NCBI RefSeq assembly: GCF_000176515.1 | Contig: NZ_ADAQ01000013.1 | Location: 335,361-399,360 of the forward strand | Direction: 5' to 3' | From: Grimontia hollisae CIP 101886 | GTDB taxonomy: Bacteria; Pseudomonadota; Gammaproteobacteria; Enterobacterales; Vibrionaceae | Length of the DNA stretch: 64,000 bases | Shown here: positions 1 to 8,257 of the stretch, in pieces | Numbering within the stretch: the stretch's first letter is position 1 | How the letters are laid out: every line of letters begins with the position of its first letter | Made by a program: the position numbers and the translations under genes | The notes under the pieces: model-generated | What the model saw: only the letters and a program-made list of their open reading frames with translations | Told to the model about the DNA's origin: nothing | Database searches by the model: none

Positions 1-1
1 C

Positions 2-562
2 GCTGCGCACCAGATTGCGATTAACTTTTCTTCGATGATTTTCATGCTACCGATGAGCCTTGGCACTGCGGTAAGTATCCGTGTCAGCCACCAGCTCGGT
101 GAAAAATCCACCGAAGGTGCAGCAAGGGCCGCAAAGCTCGGCATCCTGATTGGTCTTGGCACCGCAGTAATCACAGCTGCTCTCACGGTGATTTTCCGTG
201 AACCTATTATTCATCTTTACAACAGCAATCCGGAAGTGGTTGCCATTGCTGCCAACCTGATGCTGCTGGCTGCGGTGTATCAATGTACCGATGCTATCCA
301 GGTGGTCGCTGCCGGCGCCTTGCGTGGGTATAAGGACATGCGCGCAATTTTCGAGCGTACCTTTATCGCTTACTGGGTATTGGGTGTACCGACCGGTTAC
401 ATCCTTGGTCTGACAGACTGGATTGTGGCACCAATGGGCGCCTATGGGTTCTGGGTGGGTATCATCATTGGCCTCACCTCTGCCGCTATCATGCTCGGCA
501 TGCGCCTTCACTGGATTCGCAAACAATCCGACGAGTTCCAGTTGGCGATGGCAGAAAAATAA
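2..562 (+). CDS. norM: NorM, Na+-driven multidrug efflux pump (MATE family), 3' part
   Basis: This is the C-terminal 186 residues of a MATE-family multidrug/sodium antiporter of the inner membrane; the reading frame is open to the left edge, so the start lies outside the window. The visible part has strongly hydrophobic helices and signatures I recognise from Vibrio NorM, such as AAHQIAINFSS, GALRGYKDM and AYWVLGVPTGYI. NorM exports cationic drugs such as fluoroquinolones and ethidium in exchange for Na+. The first in-frame ATG at 35 is internal. A hairpin with a short T run follows the stop and probably ends the transcript. Family call is secure; NorM rather than another MATE protein rests on sequence recall. 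Confidence 0.9.
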   Translation, partial: AAHQIAINFSSMIFMLPMSLGTAVSIRVSHQLGEKSTEGAARAAKLGILIGLGTAVITAALTVIFREPIIHLYNSNPEVVAIAANLMLLAAVYQCTDAIQVVAAGALRGYKDMRAIFERTFIAYWVLGVPTGYILGLTDWIVAPMGAYGFWVGIIIGLTSAAIMLGMRLHWIRKQSDEFQLAMAEK

Positions 563-597
563 CGCCCTCGCTTTTAGAAGACATAAACCCCTCTCAC

Positions 598-622
598 ATC
601 CCGGCCCAGTGCCGGGATTTTC
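598..622 (+). terminator. Intrinsic terminator after norM
   Basis: An 8-bp stem (ATCCCGGC at 598-605 with GCCGGGAT at 611-618) with a 5-nt loop is followed by TTTC. The T tract is short, so termination may be partial. Confidence 0.6.
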
Positions 623-700
623 ATGCCCAGACACCCCAATCCGATCCCATATCTTTTATACTCCGTACCAGTGATTAAACAACAACCCAACGGTAACCTG

Positions 701-1699
701 ATGGTTTTAAAGCGATGTCTGCTTATTTTGCTCGTGTTCTCCTTATCTGGCTGTTTTGGATCAGACAAAGCCCGCACGCAGTTTGAAAACTATCAAACCC
801 GCCTTGCCAACGTGGTGAATACAGAGCCTGTTCCCCTCGAAAACAGCATCTACATCGCGCTTCCCAGAAAGCGGGACCTTCAACAGCCACTGAAAGATGT
901 GCGCATGGGCTTGCTGGATGCGTATGAGCTCAGGGAGTGTGGCCTTTTCCAACTGGTTGCAGACAGAAACTCCATCCTGGGCAAAGTTCAGGATGCTTTT
1001 CGTCAACTAAGCTACGAATTCCAGCTATTGGCAACACTGGAACGCTGCTTGTTGCAGGTTGACAGTGATTCCCTGAAAGCTCAGCTTGAAACAGTGCTGA
1101 AGCAAAAGCAGGCGCAACTGCCAATTGTGTACCTGAACACCCTGACCAGTAGCGATGCATGGCGACAGCAGCTCACGCCCCCTTCTGCTAACCTGATCGC
1201 GCCAGACAAGCCGTTTCCCCATAGCGAAGCACTGCTTGCCATCAATACTTATGCGAGTTTATTAGAACAAGGGGCTGACATCGTAAACATTCAGGAGCCC
1301 ATCGAGAAGCAGCGCTACCTCGGTGCGGTATTTTTTTCCATGGATGAAAGCACCCGCTGGCTTAACACCATCACCAAACAACTACACCGGGACGATCCAC
1401 TGGTCAGTTGTGGTCCCAATCGCGACCCTACCCGCTTTAACTACCTCAGGAACGTGTTCGACAAATTCTTTGTCAGCGAAGTGCAGCCGTATCTGTCGAA
1501 CATCAACGGCCTCTATCTCGACGTCCAGCCCGCCCTTCAAAAACTACACAGCCAACTACCAGAAAACAGCGCGTTTTCAGCCTTTAACGCGGCCTATTTC
1601 GGTGGTGAACATTACCGTCTGTTCCAACAGGCAGTGAAAGATCACGTGAGTTATTGGCAAAAACTGTTCAAACGCTGCAATGTTCAGGTGGGTGCATAA
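701..1699 (+). CDS. DUF3080-type lipoprotein
   Basis: A 332-residue predicted lipoprotein. From ATG 701 the N-terminus is a short basic stretch, a hydrophobic run and the lipobox LSGC at about residue 17, so signal peptidase II processing is expected. The frame stays open upstream to 623, but a longer start would place 26 residues before the signal peptide, so 701 is preferred. The body (TRLANV, YQTRL, ECGLFQLV, NSILGKV) resembles DUF3080 proteins that sit near norM in vibrios; function is unknown. It follows norM in the same direction with a hairpin between them. The family assignment is from memory. Confidence 0.75.
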   Translation: MVLKRCLLILLVFSLSGCFGSDKARTQFENYQTRLANVVNTEPVPLENSIYIALPRKRDLQQPLKDVRMGLLDAYELRECGLFQLVADRNSILGKVQDAFRQLSYEFQLLATLERCLLQVDSDSLKAQLETVLKQKQAQLPIVYLNTLTSSDAWRQQLTPPSANLIAPDKPFPHSEALLAINTYASLLEQGADIVNIQEPIEKQRYLGAVFFSMDESTRWLNTITKQLHRDDPLVSCGPNRDPTRFNYLRNVFDKFFVSEVQPYLSNINGLYLDVQPALQKLHSQLPENSAFSAFNAAYFGGEHYRLFQQAVKDHVSYWQKLFKRCNVQVGA

Positions 1700-1826
1700 C
1701 GCCTAAAATCCGCCCAGTGCAATCCAGAATGGCAAATGGGCACCAAAATTTCTGGCGCAAGAAAGCGCAAATTGTGCAGCAAAGCATCAAACGCGCGCCT
1801 GGACGCAAAAAAGTCCCGTTTTGCGC

Positions 1827-1855
1827 TTGCGCAGCCCAGCCCTACTCGCTAATAT
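1827..1855 (+). promoter_or_regulatory. Promoter for the valine tRNA cluster
   Basis: TTGCGC at 1827-1832 and TAATAT at 1850-1855 are separated by 17 bp and followed by a C-rich discriminator (TCATCCCGC), the layout expected of a stringently controlled stable-RNA promoter. The first tRNA starts 45 bp downstream of the -10. The 200 bp between the lipoprotein gene and the tRNAs hold nothing else I can support. Confidence 0.6.
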
Positions 1856-1900
1856 TCATCCCGCTTTCAGGGGAAGCAGCGCTGAATATCACTAAGATAT

Positions 1901-1977
1901 GCGTCTGTAGCTCAGTTGGTTAGAGTACTACCTTGACATGGTAGGGGTCGGCAGTTCGAGCCTGCCCAGACGCACCA
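1901..1977 (+). tRNA. tRNA-Val (GAC)
   Basis: A 77-nt cloverleaf with encoded CCA. The acceptor stem is GCGTCTG/CAGACGC, the D arm contains GCTCAGTTGGTTAGAG, the anticodon stem CTACC/GGTAG holds loop TTGACAT with anticodon GAC, and the T loop is TTCGAGC. It reads valine GUC/GUU codons. First of four tRNAs in one transcript. Confidence 0.96.
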
Positions 1978-2004
1978 TGCTTCAGCCTGAAAAGAAAACA
2001 CTTT

Positions 2005-2081
2005 GCGTCCGTAGCTCAGTTGGTTAGAGTATCGCCTTGACATGGCGGGGGTCGGCAGTTCGAGTCTGCCCGGACGCACCA
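2005..2081 (+). tRNA. tRNA-Val (GAC)
   Basis: A second 77-nt valine tRNA with CCA encoded. Compared with the first copy it has paired changes: the acceptor stem is GCGTCCG/CGGACGC and the anticodon stem is CGCC/GGCG, with the same TTGACAT anticodon loop. Confidence 0.96.
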
Positions 2082-2113
2082 TTCTATCCCTGACTAGGAT
2101 AGAATCAGAATTT

Positions 2114-2190
2114 GGGTCTATAGCTCAGTTGGTTAGAGTACTACCTTGACATGGTAGGGGTCGGCAGTTCGAGTCTGCCTAGACCCACCA
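2114..2190 (+). tRNA. tRNA-Val (GAC)
   Basis: A third 77-nt valine tRNA, CCA encoded. Its acceptor stem is GGGTCTA/TAGACCC, again changed on both strands relative to the other copies; the anticodon arm equals copy one. Confidence 0.96.
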
Positions 2191-2238
2191 AATTCCAATA
2201 AATGCACTACCCTTTCAGGGCATCCCAAGCATTTATTC

Positions 2239-2314
2239 GGGCGATTAGCTCAGTTGGGAGAGCACCTCCCTTACAAGGAGGGGGTCACTGGTTCGAGCCC
2301 GGTATCGCCCACCA
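2239..2314 (+). tRNA. tRNA-Val (TAC)
   Basis: A 76-nt tRNA with acceptor stem GGGCGAT/ATCGCCC, anticodon stem CTCCC/GGGAG, loop TTACAA containing anticodon TAC, and encoded CCA. It is the isoacceptor for GUA/GUG/GUU codons and closes the cluster before a strong terminator. Confidence 0.95.
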
Positions 2315-2318
2315 CTTC

Positions 2319-2346
2319 AAAAGCCTGCTTTCGAGCAGGCTTTTTT
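2319..2346 (+). terminator. Terminator of the tRNA-Val cluster
   Basis: The stem AAGCCTGC (2321-2328) pairs with GCAGGCTT (2335-2342) around a TTTCGA loop, and a run of T to 2346 follows directly. Confidence 0.85.
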
Positions 2347-2413
2347 CGTATCTTGCTCCCTACTCCATTATCCTGTTTTGCAAATCCCCTTCCCAACCCA
2401 CAATACACCGTTC

Positions 2414-2445
2414 AAAAAAGTCCTGCTCTTTCGGGCAGGACTTTT
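2414..2445 (-). terminator. Terminator of glpFK
   Basis: An 11-bp perfect stem (AAAAGTCCTGC, 2416-2426, with its complement at 2435-2445) has an 8-nt loop. Read on the minus strand it ends in six T residues, placing it just past the glpK stop. Confidence 0.85.
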
Positions 2446-2469
2446 ACTTGTGTGGTGTATGTCAGGGCA

Positions 2470-3978
2470 TTACTCTTCGATTTCTGCCCAAATCTGCGCA
2501 CATTTCACGGCACGTTTCCAGCCTTTGTATCGCTGGGCACGTTTTTCTTCATTGCCATCCGGGGTGAATGAGCGGTCGAGAACCGCTTTATTTTGCAGCT
2601 CGTCAATGCCATTCCAGAAGCCAACCGCAAGACCGGCCAAATACGCAGCGCCCAGCGCTGTTACTTCGGTGACCTGCGGACGGTGTACTTCTGTGTTCAG
2701 CAAATCCGCCTGGAACTGCATCAGGAAGTTGTTGTGTACCGCGCCGCCGTCTACACGCAATGCACTCAGCTCAATGCCAGAATCTGCCTGCATGGCATCC
2801 AACACGTCGCGGGTTTGGTACGCGATACTTTCCAGTGTTGCACGAACAATATGGTTAGCATTTGCACCGCGGGTCAGGCCAACAATGGTGCCGCGTGCGT
2901 ATGCATCCCAGTAAGGTGCACCTAAGCCGGTAAAGGCTGGCACCACGTAAACGCCATTTGATGTATCCACTTTCGTTGCAAAGTACTCAGAGTCTTTTGC
3001 ATCAGCAATTAGCTTCATCTCATCACGCAGCCACTGAATTGAGGCGCCGCCCATAAATACCGAGCCTTCCAGTGCATAAGCCGGTTCGCCTTTCGGACCA
3101 CAAGCCAGTGTTGTCAACAAGCCGTTGCGGGAGGTGACTTTTTCCTTGCCGGTGTTCATCAGCAGGAAACAGCCTGTGCCATACGTGTTTTTCGCCTGCC
3201 CTGCTTCTACACACATTTGTCCAAACAATGCAGCTTGCTGGTCACCGGCAATACCTGCGATAGGAATACGTGTGCCGCCTTTACCACCGATGTTGGTCTG
3301 GCCGTAAACTTCAGACGAGCATTTCACTTCTGGCATCATGCTCGCTGGAATACCCAGCTCATCAAGGATCTTGCTGTCCCAGGTCATCTCATTGATGTTA
3401 AACAGCATGGTGCGTGATGCGTTGGTGTAATCGGTGACGTGAACGCGGCCCTGAGTCATCTTCCAAACCAGCCAGGTATCTACTGTACCGAAAAGTAATT
3501 TACCCGCCTGCGCATCTTCACGAGCACCTTCTACGTTGTCGAGAATCCATTTTACTTTGGTGCCTGAGAAGTACGGGTCGAGCAATAGCCCGGTATTTTC
3601 ACGTATATATTCTTCCAGACCACGCGCTTTCAGCTCTTCGCAGATTTCTGCCGTGCGGCGGCATTGCCATACAATGGCGTTGTAAACTGGCTTTCCGGTT
3701 TCTTTGTTCCAGACGATGGTGGTTTCGCGCTGGTTGGTAATACCAATGCCGGCAACTTCATCACTGCGAATGCCCGCTTTACTCAACGCCTCGACCAAAG
3801 TAGAGCTTTGTGTCGCGTAAATCTCCATTGGGTCGTGCTCAACCCAGCCCGCCTGAGGATAAATCTGGGTAAATTCACGCTGTGAACTGCTGACGATATT
3901 GGCGTTGTGATCCAGCACCACTGCGCGAGAGCTTGTAGTCCCTTGGTCCAGAGCGACGATATATTTTTTGTTTGTCAT
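2470..3978 (-). CDS. glpK: Glycerol kinase GlpK
   Basis: Phosphorylates glycerol with ATP to sn-glycerol-3-phosphate in the cytoplasm, trapping glycerol that enters through GlpF. The protein is 502 residues, the same length as the E. coli enzyme. It begins with the FGGY-kinase phosphate loop [11 protein letters not shown] and carries the C-terminal motif [18 protein letters not shown]. The start at 3978 has AAAGG about ten bases upstream; an in-frame ATG at 4005 would add nine unconserved residues and has no ribosome site. It lies 30 bp after glpF in the same transcript and ends before a terminator. Confidence 0.97.
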   Translation of the reverse strand: MTNKKYIVALDQGTTSSRAVVLDHNANIVSSSQREFTQIYPQAGWVEHDPMEIYATQSSTLVEALSKAGIRSDEVAGIGITNQRETTIVWNKETGKPVYNAIVWQCRRTAEICEELKARGLEEYIRENTGLLLDPYFSGTKVKWILDNVEGAREDAQAGKLLFGTVDTWLVWKMTQGRVHVTDYTNASRTMLFNINEMTWDSKILDELGIPASMMPEVKCSSEVYGQTNIGGKGGTRIPIAGIAGDQQAALFGQMCVEAGQAKNTYGTGCFLLMNTGKEKVTSRNGLLTTLACGPKGEPAYALEGSVFMGGASIQWLRDEMKLIADAKDSEYFATKVDTSNGVYVVPAFTGLGAPYWDAYARGTIVGLTRGANANHIVRATLESIAYQTRDVLDAMQADSGIELSALRVDGGAVHNNFLMQFQADLLNTEVHRPQVTEVTALGAAYLAGLAVGFWNGIDELQNKAVLDRSFTPDGNEEKRAQRYKGWKRAVKCAQIWAEIEE

Positions 3979-4008
3979 TGTTCTATACCTTTTGTTTTTA
4001 TTCATTAT

Positions 4009-4857
4009 TCAGATTTGAGCAATTTCAGTTGAATCATCACATTGGTTGGGAATGGTGCAACCGGTCCCCACTGTCGGCAGGAAAAAGCCAATGGCTTTTG
4101 GATAAAGCCACGCACCGAAACACCCACCCGCAATGGGGCCAAGAATAGGCACGATAAAGTAAGGAATGTCCTTAGCGCCAGTCAACGCATAATCCCAACC
4201 TGCAACAAACGCGAAGAATTTAGGGCCAAAGTCACGCGCCGGGTTCATTGCAAAGCCAGTCAAAGGCCCTAAAGAACCACCGATAACGGCAATCAAAATA
4301 CCAATCAACAATGGGTTCATCGCACCACGGCGGGCACCATTGTTTTCATCCCCTAATGCCAGAATGCCAAACATCAACACAGCAGTGATGGCGAACTCCA
4401 CCATGGTCGCACCAAAGAATGAGAGCGATGCATGAGGGTAAGTAGAAAAAACACCTGCTGTCGCCAATGCTTCAACGCTGTCTCGCGTAAAACCATGTGT
4501 CAGTTCGTAGTCTGTAAACAGTGGACTGTAGAGGAAATACACCAGAGACGCCGCAGAAAAAGCCCCCAAACATTGAGACAAGATGTAAGGCGCGACTTTG
4601 GATTTATTAAAACCATGGAATGCAGCAAGGGCGATAGTCACTGCTGGATTCAGGTGAGCCCCTGAAACACCCGCCGTGCAGTAAATAGCAAGGGCAACGC
4701 CTAAGCCCCAGACAATACTTATTTCCCATTGTGTGAATTCTGCATTGGTAAGTACCAACGCAGCAACGCATCCAATGCCGAAAAAGATGAGTAACCCCGT
4801 ACCGATAAACTCTGCAATGCACTGGCCCAGCAGCGTGTGTTGCCGGTTGTTAGTCAT
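4009..4857 (-). CDS. glpF: Glycerol uptake facilitator GlpF (aquaglyceroporin)
   Basis: Inner-membrane channel for facilitated diffusion of glycerol. The 282 residues have the six-helix MIP architecture with both pore motifs visible: GAHLNPAVT in the first half and FAMNPARDFGP in the second; the Asp after the second NPAR is typical of glycerol-permeable rather than water-only channels. A strong AGGAGG sits six bases before ATG 4857. It is the first gene of the glpFK transcript, reading away from glpABC, and its leader carries a long inverted repeat. Confidence 0.96.
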   Translation of the reverse strand: MTNNRQHTLLGQCIAEFIGTGLLIFFGIGCVAALVLTNAEFTQWEISIVWGLGVALAIYCTAGVSGAHLNPAVTIALAAFHGFNKSKVAPYILSQCLGAFSAASLVYFLYSPLFTDYELTHGFTRDSVEALATAGVFSTYPHASLSFFGATMVEFAITAVLMFGILALGDENNGARRGAMNPLLIGILIAVIGGSLGPLTGFAMNPARDFGPKFFAFVAGWDYALTGAKDIPYFIVPILGPIAGGCFGAWLYPKAIGFFLPTVGTGCTIPNQCDDSTEIAQI

Positions 4858-4896
4858 AATGACCTCCTCGTTTTTATGTGGTTAAAAAGTGCATTC

Positions 4897-4936
4897 ACCT
4901 TTGCGGCCTGCAAACGTTCCCCAAAGCCGCAAAGGT
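4897..4936 (-). repeat. Inverted repeat in the glpF leader
   Basis: Perfect 11-bp arms (ACCTTTGCGGC at 4897-4907 and GCCGCAAAGGT at 4926-4936) surround an 18-bp loop, about 40 bp upstream of the glpF start. There is no T run, so it is not a classical terminator. It could be an operator or a leader RNA hairpin. Confidence 0.55.
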
Positions 4937-4974
4937 CACTTTCCCTCTCACCAGTGAGGCTCAATATACGCATA

Positions 4975-5025
4975 ACTCGACAAACCACTACTCGACAAAA
5001 TCACAAATGAGCGAACGAGCACATT
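4975..5025. promoter_or_regulatory. glpFK control region: direct repeat and GlpR-like operator
   Basis: Two copies of ACTCGACAAA (4975-4984 and 4990-4999) lie 15 bp apart. Next to them, 5006-5025 reads AATGAGCGAACGAGCACATT, matching about 14 of 20 positions of the published E. coli GlpR consensus (WATGTTCG-N4-CGAACATW). GlpR is the DeoR-family glycerol-3-phosphate repressor; its gene is not in the window. Operator identity is inferred. Confidence 0.5.
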
Positions 5026-5218
5026 TTTAAATATGATGCATTATTTTTTGTTATCCAGGTCAATTATCAGGTAGCACAAAAAGGACTTAATCGCCACAAC
5101 GAAAACAATTAACAACATAAAAATCCAAATAAAAGACAATAAATCAAACATAACTGTTACATTAAGAGAAAATGCCAGGCTTATCAAAAAACATACAGAT
5201 TCGAAAAAAACCAATACT

Positions 5219-5238
5219 CGCTGCTCGTTCGAGCATTT
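5219..5238. promoter_or_regulatory. Second GlpR-like operator, glpA side
   Basis: On the minus strand this site shares the pattern AATGnnCGAACGAGCA with the 5006-5025 site and contains a TGCTCG/CGAGCA inverted repeat. Two related sites about 210 bp apart fit divergent or looped repression by one regulator, presumably GlpR. Confidence 0.45.
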
Positions 5239-5254
5239 TGTGAGTGTGCTCATA
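5239..5254 (+). promoter_or_regulatory. CRP-like site upstream of glpA
   Basis: TGTGA-GTGTGC-TCATA matches nine of ten positions of the CRP consensus TGTGA-N6-TCACA. Its centre is about 41 bp before a plausible start near 5288, with CAAAAT at 5276-5281 as a weak -10, which is the class II activator layout. The rest of 4858-5310 is AT-rich spacer; I see no convincing gene in it. Confidence 0.6.
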
Positions 5255-5310
5255 TCAAAACGAAAGTGACAATGCCAAAATAAATCCATCAGTTATATGA
5301 GGATTTGGGC

Positions 5311-6960
5311 ATGGCACATTTTGAGACAGATGTCGTTATCATTGGTGGGGGTGCAACGGGCACGTCTATCTTGCGCGACTGTGCGCTTCGAGGAATCAAT
5401 GCGATATTGCTGGAACAAGATGACCTGGCGTCCGGCACCACGGGGCGAAACCATGGCTTGCTTCATTCAGGCGCCCGTTACGCTGTCACTGACAGCCACT
5501 CCGCCAAAGAATGCATTCAAGAAAACCGGATTTTGAAACGCATTGCCAGACACTGTGTGGAAGAAACCGACGGCCTTTACCTGACACTGCCGGAAGATGA
5601 CATCAACTTTCAGCCGACATTTATCGATGCATGCCATAAAGCCGGGATCGATGCCCAGCGCCTGACACGCGAGGAAGCGCTGCGAATTGAACCCAATGCC
5701 AACCCTTCCTTACTGGGTGCTGTTCGCGTACCGGACGGAACGCTCGATCCGTTCCGCTTGTGTTCTTCCAATATCCTTGATGCCAAAGAATTGGGTGGCA
5801 AAGTATTCACCCACACCAAGGTGACAGGTTTGATCCGGGAACAGGATCAGATCATTGGCGTGCGTTGCTACAATTCGTGCCAGCATCAGCCTTTTGATAT
5901 TTATGCTCACCAGGTGGTGAATGCTGCCGGTATCTGGGGTCAGGGTATTGCAGAATATGCCGATTTACGGATAAAAATGTTCCCGGCCAAAGGTTCGTTA
6001 CTGATCCTGGATTACCGCATTAACAATGTGGTGCTTAATCGCTGCCGCCCCCCTTCTGACGCCGACATTCTGGTGCCCGGAGACACAATTTCGCTGATTG
6101 GCACCACATCCAAACATATCGATTACAGCGAAATAAACGATTTACATGTCACCAGTGATGAAGTCGATACCCTGCTCGAAGAAGGCACTAAGCTGGCGCC
6201 GATTATGGCGAACAGCCGGATTCTGCGCGCCTATGCGGGGGTGCGTCCACTGGTTGCAGTCAATGATGATGGCAGCGGCAGGGATATCAGCCGTGGCATC
6301 GTGTTATTGGATCATCAGGAACGTGATGGTCTGGGCGGGTTTATCACCATTACTGGCGGCAAGCTGATGACCTGCCGCCTGATGGCGGAATGGACAACCG
6401 ATCTGGTCGCGAAGAAACTTGGAAATACGACGCCATGTACTACACATACCCGGTTACTGCCGGGGGCAGCAACACCACCGAAATCTGCAAAGAAAACCGC
6501 GAGCTTAGCCAAACCGGTTTACGAAAGTGCGGTGTATCGTCATGGCGAACGCGCAGCGGCTTTTCTTGGTAGCAGCAAAGACAGCGACACCATTATCTGT
6601 GAATGTGAAATGGTGACCGCCGGTGAAATCCATTACGCCATCCAGTCATTGGATGTTCACAACCTGATTGACTTGCGCCGCCGCACACGACTCGGCATGG
6701 GGCCTTGTCAGGGAGAGCTTTGTGCATACCGCGCAGCCAGTCTGTTCCAACAATACTCAGTTGCCAATGCGGCGCACCTGCTGGTCGAATTCCTTGAAGA
6801 GCGTTGGAAAGGGGCAAAGCCCATTTTATGGGGTGATGCATTGCGTGAATCTGAGTACAGCTATTGGATTTATGAATCGTTGATGGGCAGTAATGAGCTG
6901 CCTGAAAAACAACAGCGACACACTGAAAAAAGAGCGGAGGATGCCAATGCTAACGTTTGA
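5311..6960 (+). CDS. glpA: Anaerobic glycerol-3-phosphate dehydrogenase subunit A
   Basis: Catalytic flavoprotein of the GlpABC complex, oxidising glycerol-3-phosphate to dihydroxyacetone phosphate and passing electrons to menaquinone during fumarate or nitrate respiration. The 549 residues open with a Rossmann FAD motif (VVIIGGGATGTS). The C-terminus has a BFD-like [2Fe-2S] domain with cysteines in ICECEMVT and MGPCQGELC. ATG 5311 has GAGG eight bases upstream; a TTG at 5305 is less likely. It overlaps glpB. The CRP-like and GlpR-like sites just upstream fit glycerol induction and catabolite control. Confidence 0.95.
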   Translation: MAHFETDVVIIGGGATGTSILRDCALRGINAILLEQDDLASGTTGRNHGLLHSGARYAVTDSHSAKECIQENRILKRIARHCVEETDGLYLTLPEDDINFQPTFIDACHKAGIDAQRLTREEALRIEPNANPSLLGAVRVPDGTLDPFRLCSSNILDAKELGGKVFTHTKVTGLIREQDQIIGVRCYNSCQHQPFDIYAHQVVNAAGIWGQGIAEYADLRIKMFPAKGSLLILDYRINNVVLNRCRPPSDADILVPGDTISLIGTTSKHIDYSEINDLHVTSDEVDTLLEEGTKLAPIMANSRILRAYAGVRPLVAVNDDGSGRDISRGIVLLDHQERDGLGGFITITGGKLMTCRLMAEWTTDLVAKKLGNTTPCTTHTRLLPGAATPPKSAKKTASLAKPVYESAVYRHGERAAAFLGSSKDSDTIICECEMVTAGEIHYAIQSLDVHNLIDLRRRTRLGMGPCQGELCAYRAASLFQQYSVANAAHLLVEFLEERWKGAKPILWGDALRESEYSYWIYESLMGSNELPEKQQRHTEKRAEDANANV

Positions 6961-8257
6961 CACCATTGTGATTGGCGGTGGCTTAGCGGGGTACTGTGCC
7001 GCCATTAAAAGCGCCCAACAAGGCCGAAAAACAGCCCTGATCAGCCAAGGAGAAGGGAGCCTGCATTTTGCTTCAGGTTCGATTGATGTATTGGCAAAAG
7101 ATCCCCAGACACACGCGCCTGTCAGATATCCATTTAACGCCATTTCCCAACTGCCGGCTGGCCATGCTCACCCTTACCGAAAAGTGGGCGTTGAGCACAC
7201 GCAGGCATCATTGGATTGGTTCAATGCGCTAATGCAAGCACAGGGCATTCATTTTCATCAGTTGGACGATTTGCAAAATCACTGGCGGATAACTCCCTTT
7301 GGCACACTCAAAGCGACCTGGTTATCACAGGTATTCAGCCTGTTGCTTGATGATCAAAAACCACACGGATTTGAGCGCGTAATCGTTGCTGGTATTGAAG
7401 GATTCCGTGATTTTCAGGCCAATGTCGCCGCAGGAAATATTGCACAGCTACCGCATTTCGCTGGTGTTCCTGTTAAGCCAGTTTCCATCGTTCTACCTGA
7501 GTCCAATGACGATGGCATGCGTGCCAAACGCGCCATTGATTATGCAAGGGCACTGCGTGAACCATCGCTTTACCATGCCCTGCGTGACCAGCTCATCCGT
7601 TACGCGACTCCCCGGGATCTGGTGATACTGCCTTGTGTATTCGGTAATGGTGACGGGCAGGAATATATGGCTCGCCTGCAAAAAGAAACCCACCTGAATT
7701 TCCATGAAGTCCCGACGATGCCACCTTCCCTGCTTGGAATTCGTATCTCCGATGCCCTGCACCGGGCGTTTGCCCAGGCGGGCGGCACTGTCCTCAAAGG
7801 CGATTGCGTGACAAGCGCCAGCATGAAAACGCATAACAAGGTTTGGCATGTTGAAGGTATCCACACACAAAAAATGGGAGACGTGCCTTTAAGAGCCGCC
7901 GAATTTGTGCTCGCCAGCGGCAGCTTTTTCAGCCACGGCTTGGTTTCCACACAAGATCGTATATTTGAGCCTGTGTTTGGATTGGACGTTATCGCCCCTT
8001 CTCATCGGGATGACAGATACAGCACAGGCTTTTTGGATGCCCATCCTTACATTAGCAGTGGCGTGGTGACAGACGACAGGCTCCACCCTTCTATTCAAGG
8101 CATAACCGTATCGAACTTACGTTGTGTGGGGAGTGTGTTGGGAGGGTTTGACCCGGTGAAAGAAGGTTGTGGTGGTGGCGTTTCCATTGCAACCGGCTAT
8201 GCCGCCGCAATATGGCAAAAAGAAAATGTGGATACAAAGCAAGAGGCAACAGCATGA
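6947..8257 (+). CDS. glpB: Anaerobic glycerol-3-phosphate dehydrogenase subunit B
   Basis: Flavin-binding subunit of the GlpABC dehydrogenase. The 436 residues start with FDTIVIGGGLAGYCAAI, a dinucleotide-binding fold, as in E. coli GlpB (419 residues). Two ATGs compete, 6941 and 6947; GGAGG at 6936-6940 touches the first but is six bases from the second, so 6947 is preferred. The start lies inside the end of glpA and the stop overlaps the glpC start by four bases (ATGA), so translation of the three genes is probably coupled. Confidence 0.93.
   Translation: MLTFDTIVIGGGLAGYCAAIKSAQQGRKTALISQGEGSLHFASGSIDVLAKDPQTHAPVRYPFNAISQLPAGHAHPYRKVGVEHTQASLDWFNALMQAQGIHFHQLDDLQNHWRITPFGTLKATWLSQVFSLLLDDQKPHGFERVIVAGIEGFRDFQANVAAGNIAQLPHFAGVPVKPVSIVLPESNDDGMRAKRAIDYARALREPSLYHALRDQLIRYATPRDLVILPCVFGNGDGQEYMARLQKETHLNFHEVPTMPPSLLGIRISDALHRAFAQAGGTVLKGDCVTSASMKTHNKVWHVEGIHTQKMGDVPLRAAEFVLASGSFFSHGLVSTQDRIFEPVFGLDVIAPSHRDDRYSTGFLDAHPYISSGVVTDDRLHPSIQGITVSNLRCVGSVLGGFDPVKEGCGGGVSIATGYAAAIWQKENVDTKQEATA

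Noticed and set aside
1654-1923. An 89-codon open frame reaching into the first tRNA.
   Set aside because: It overlaps the lipoprotein 3' end, the tRNA promoter and the tRNA itself.
2202-2914. Open frames running across the tRNA-Val(TAC) gene and the glpK 3' end on the plus strand.
   Set aside because: They overlap a tRNA, two terminators and glpK antisense, with no plausible ribosome site or known family.
5041-5289. An 82-codon hydrophobic open frame on the minus strand between glpF and glpA.
   Set aside because: No ribosome site at either possible start, and it overlaps the CRP-like and operator-like sites. Hydrophobicity follows from the T-rich composition.
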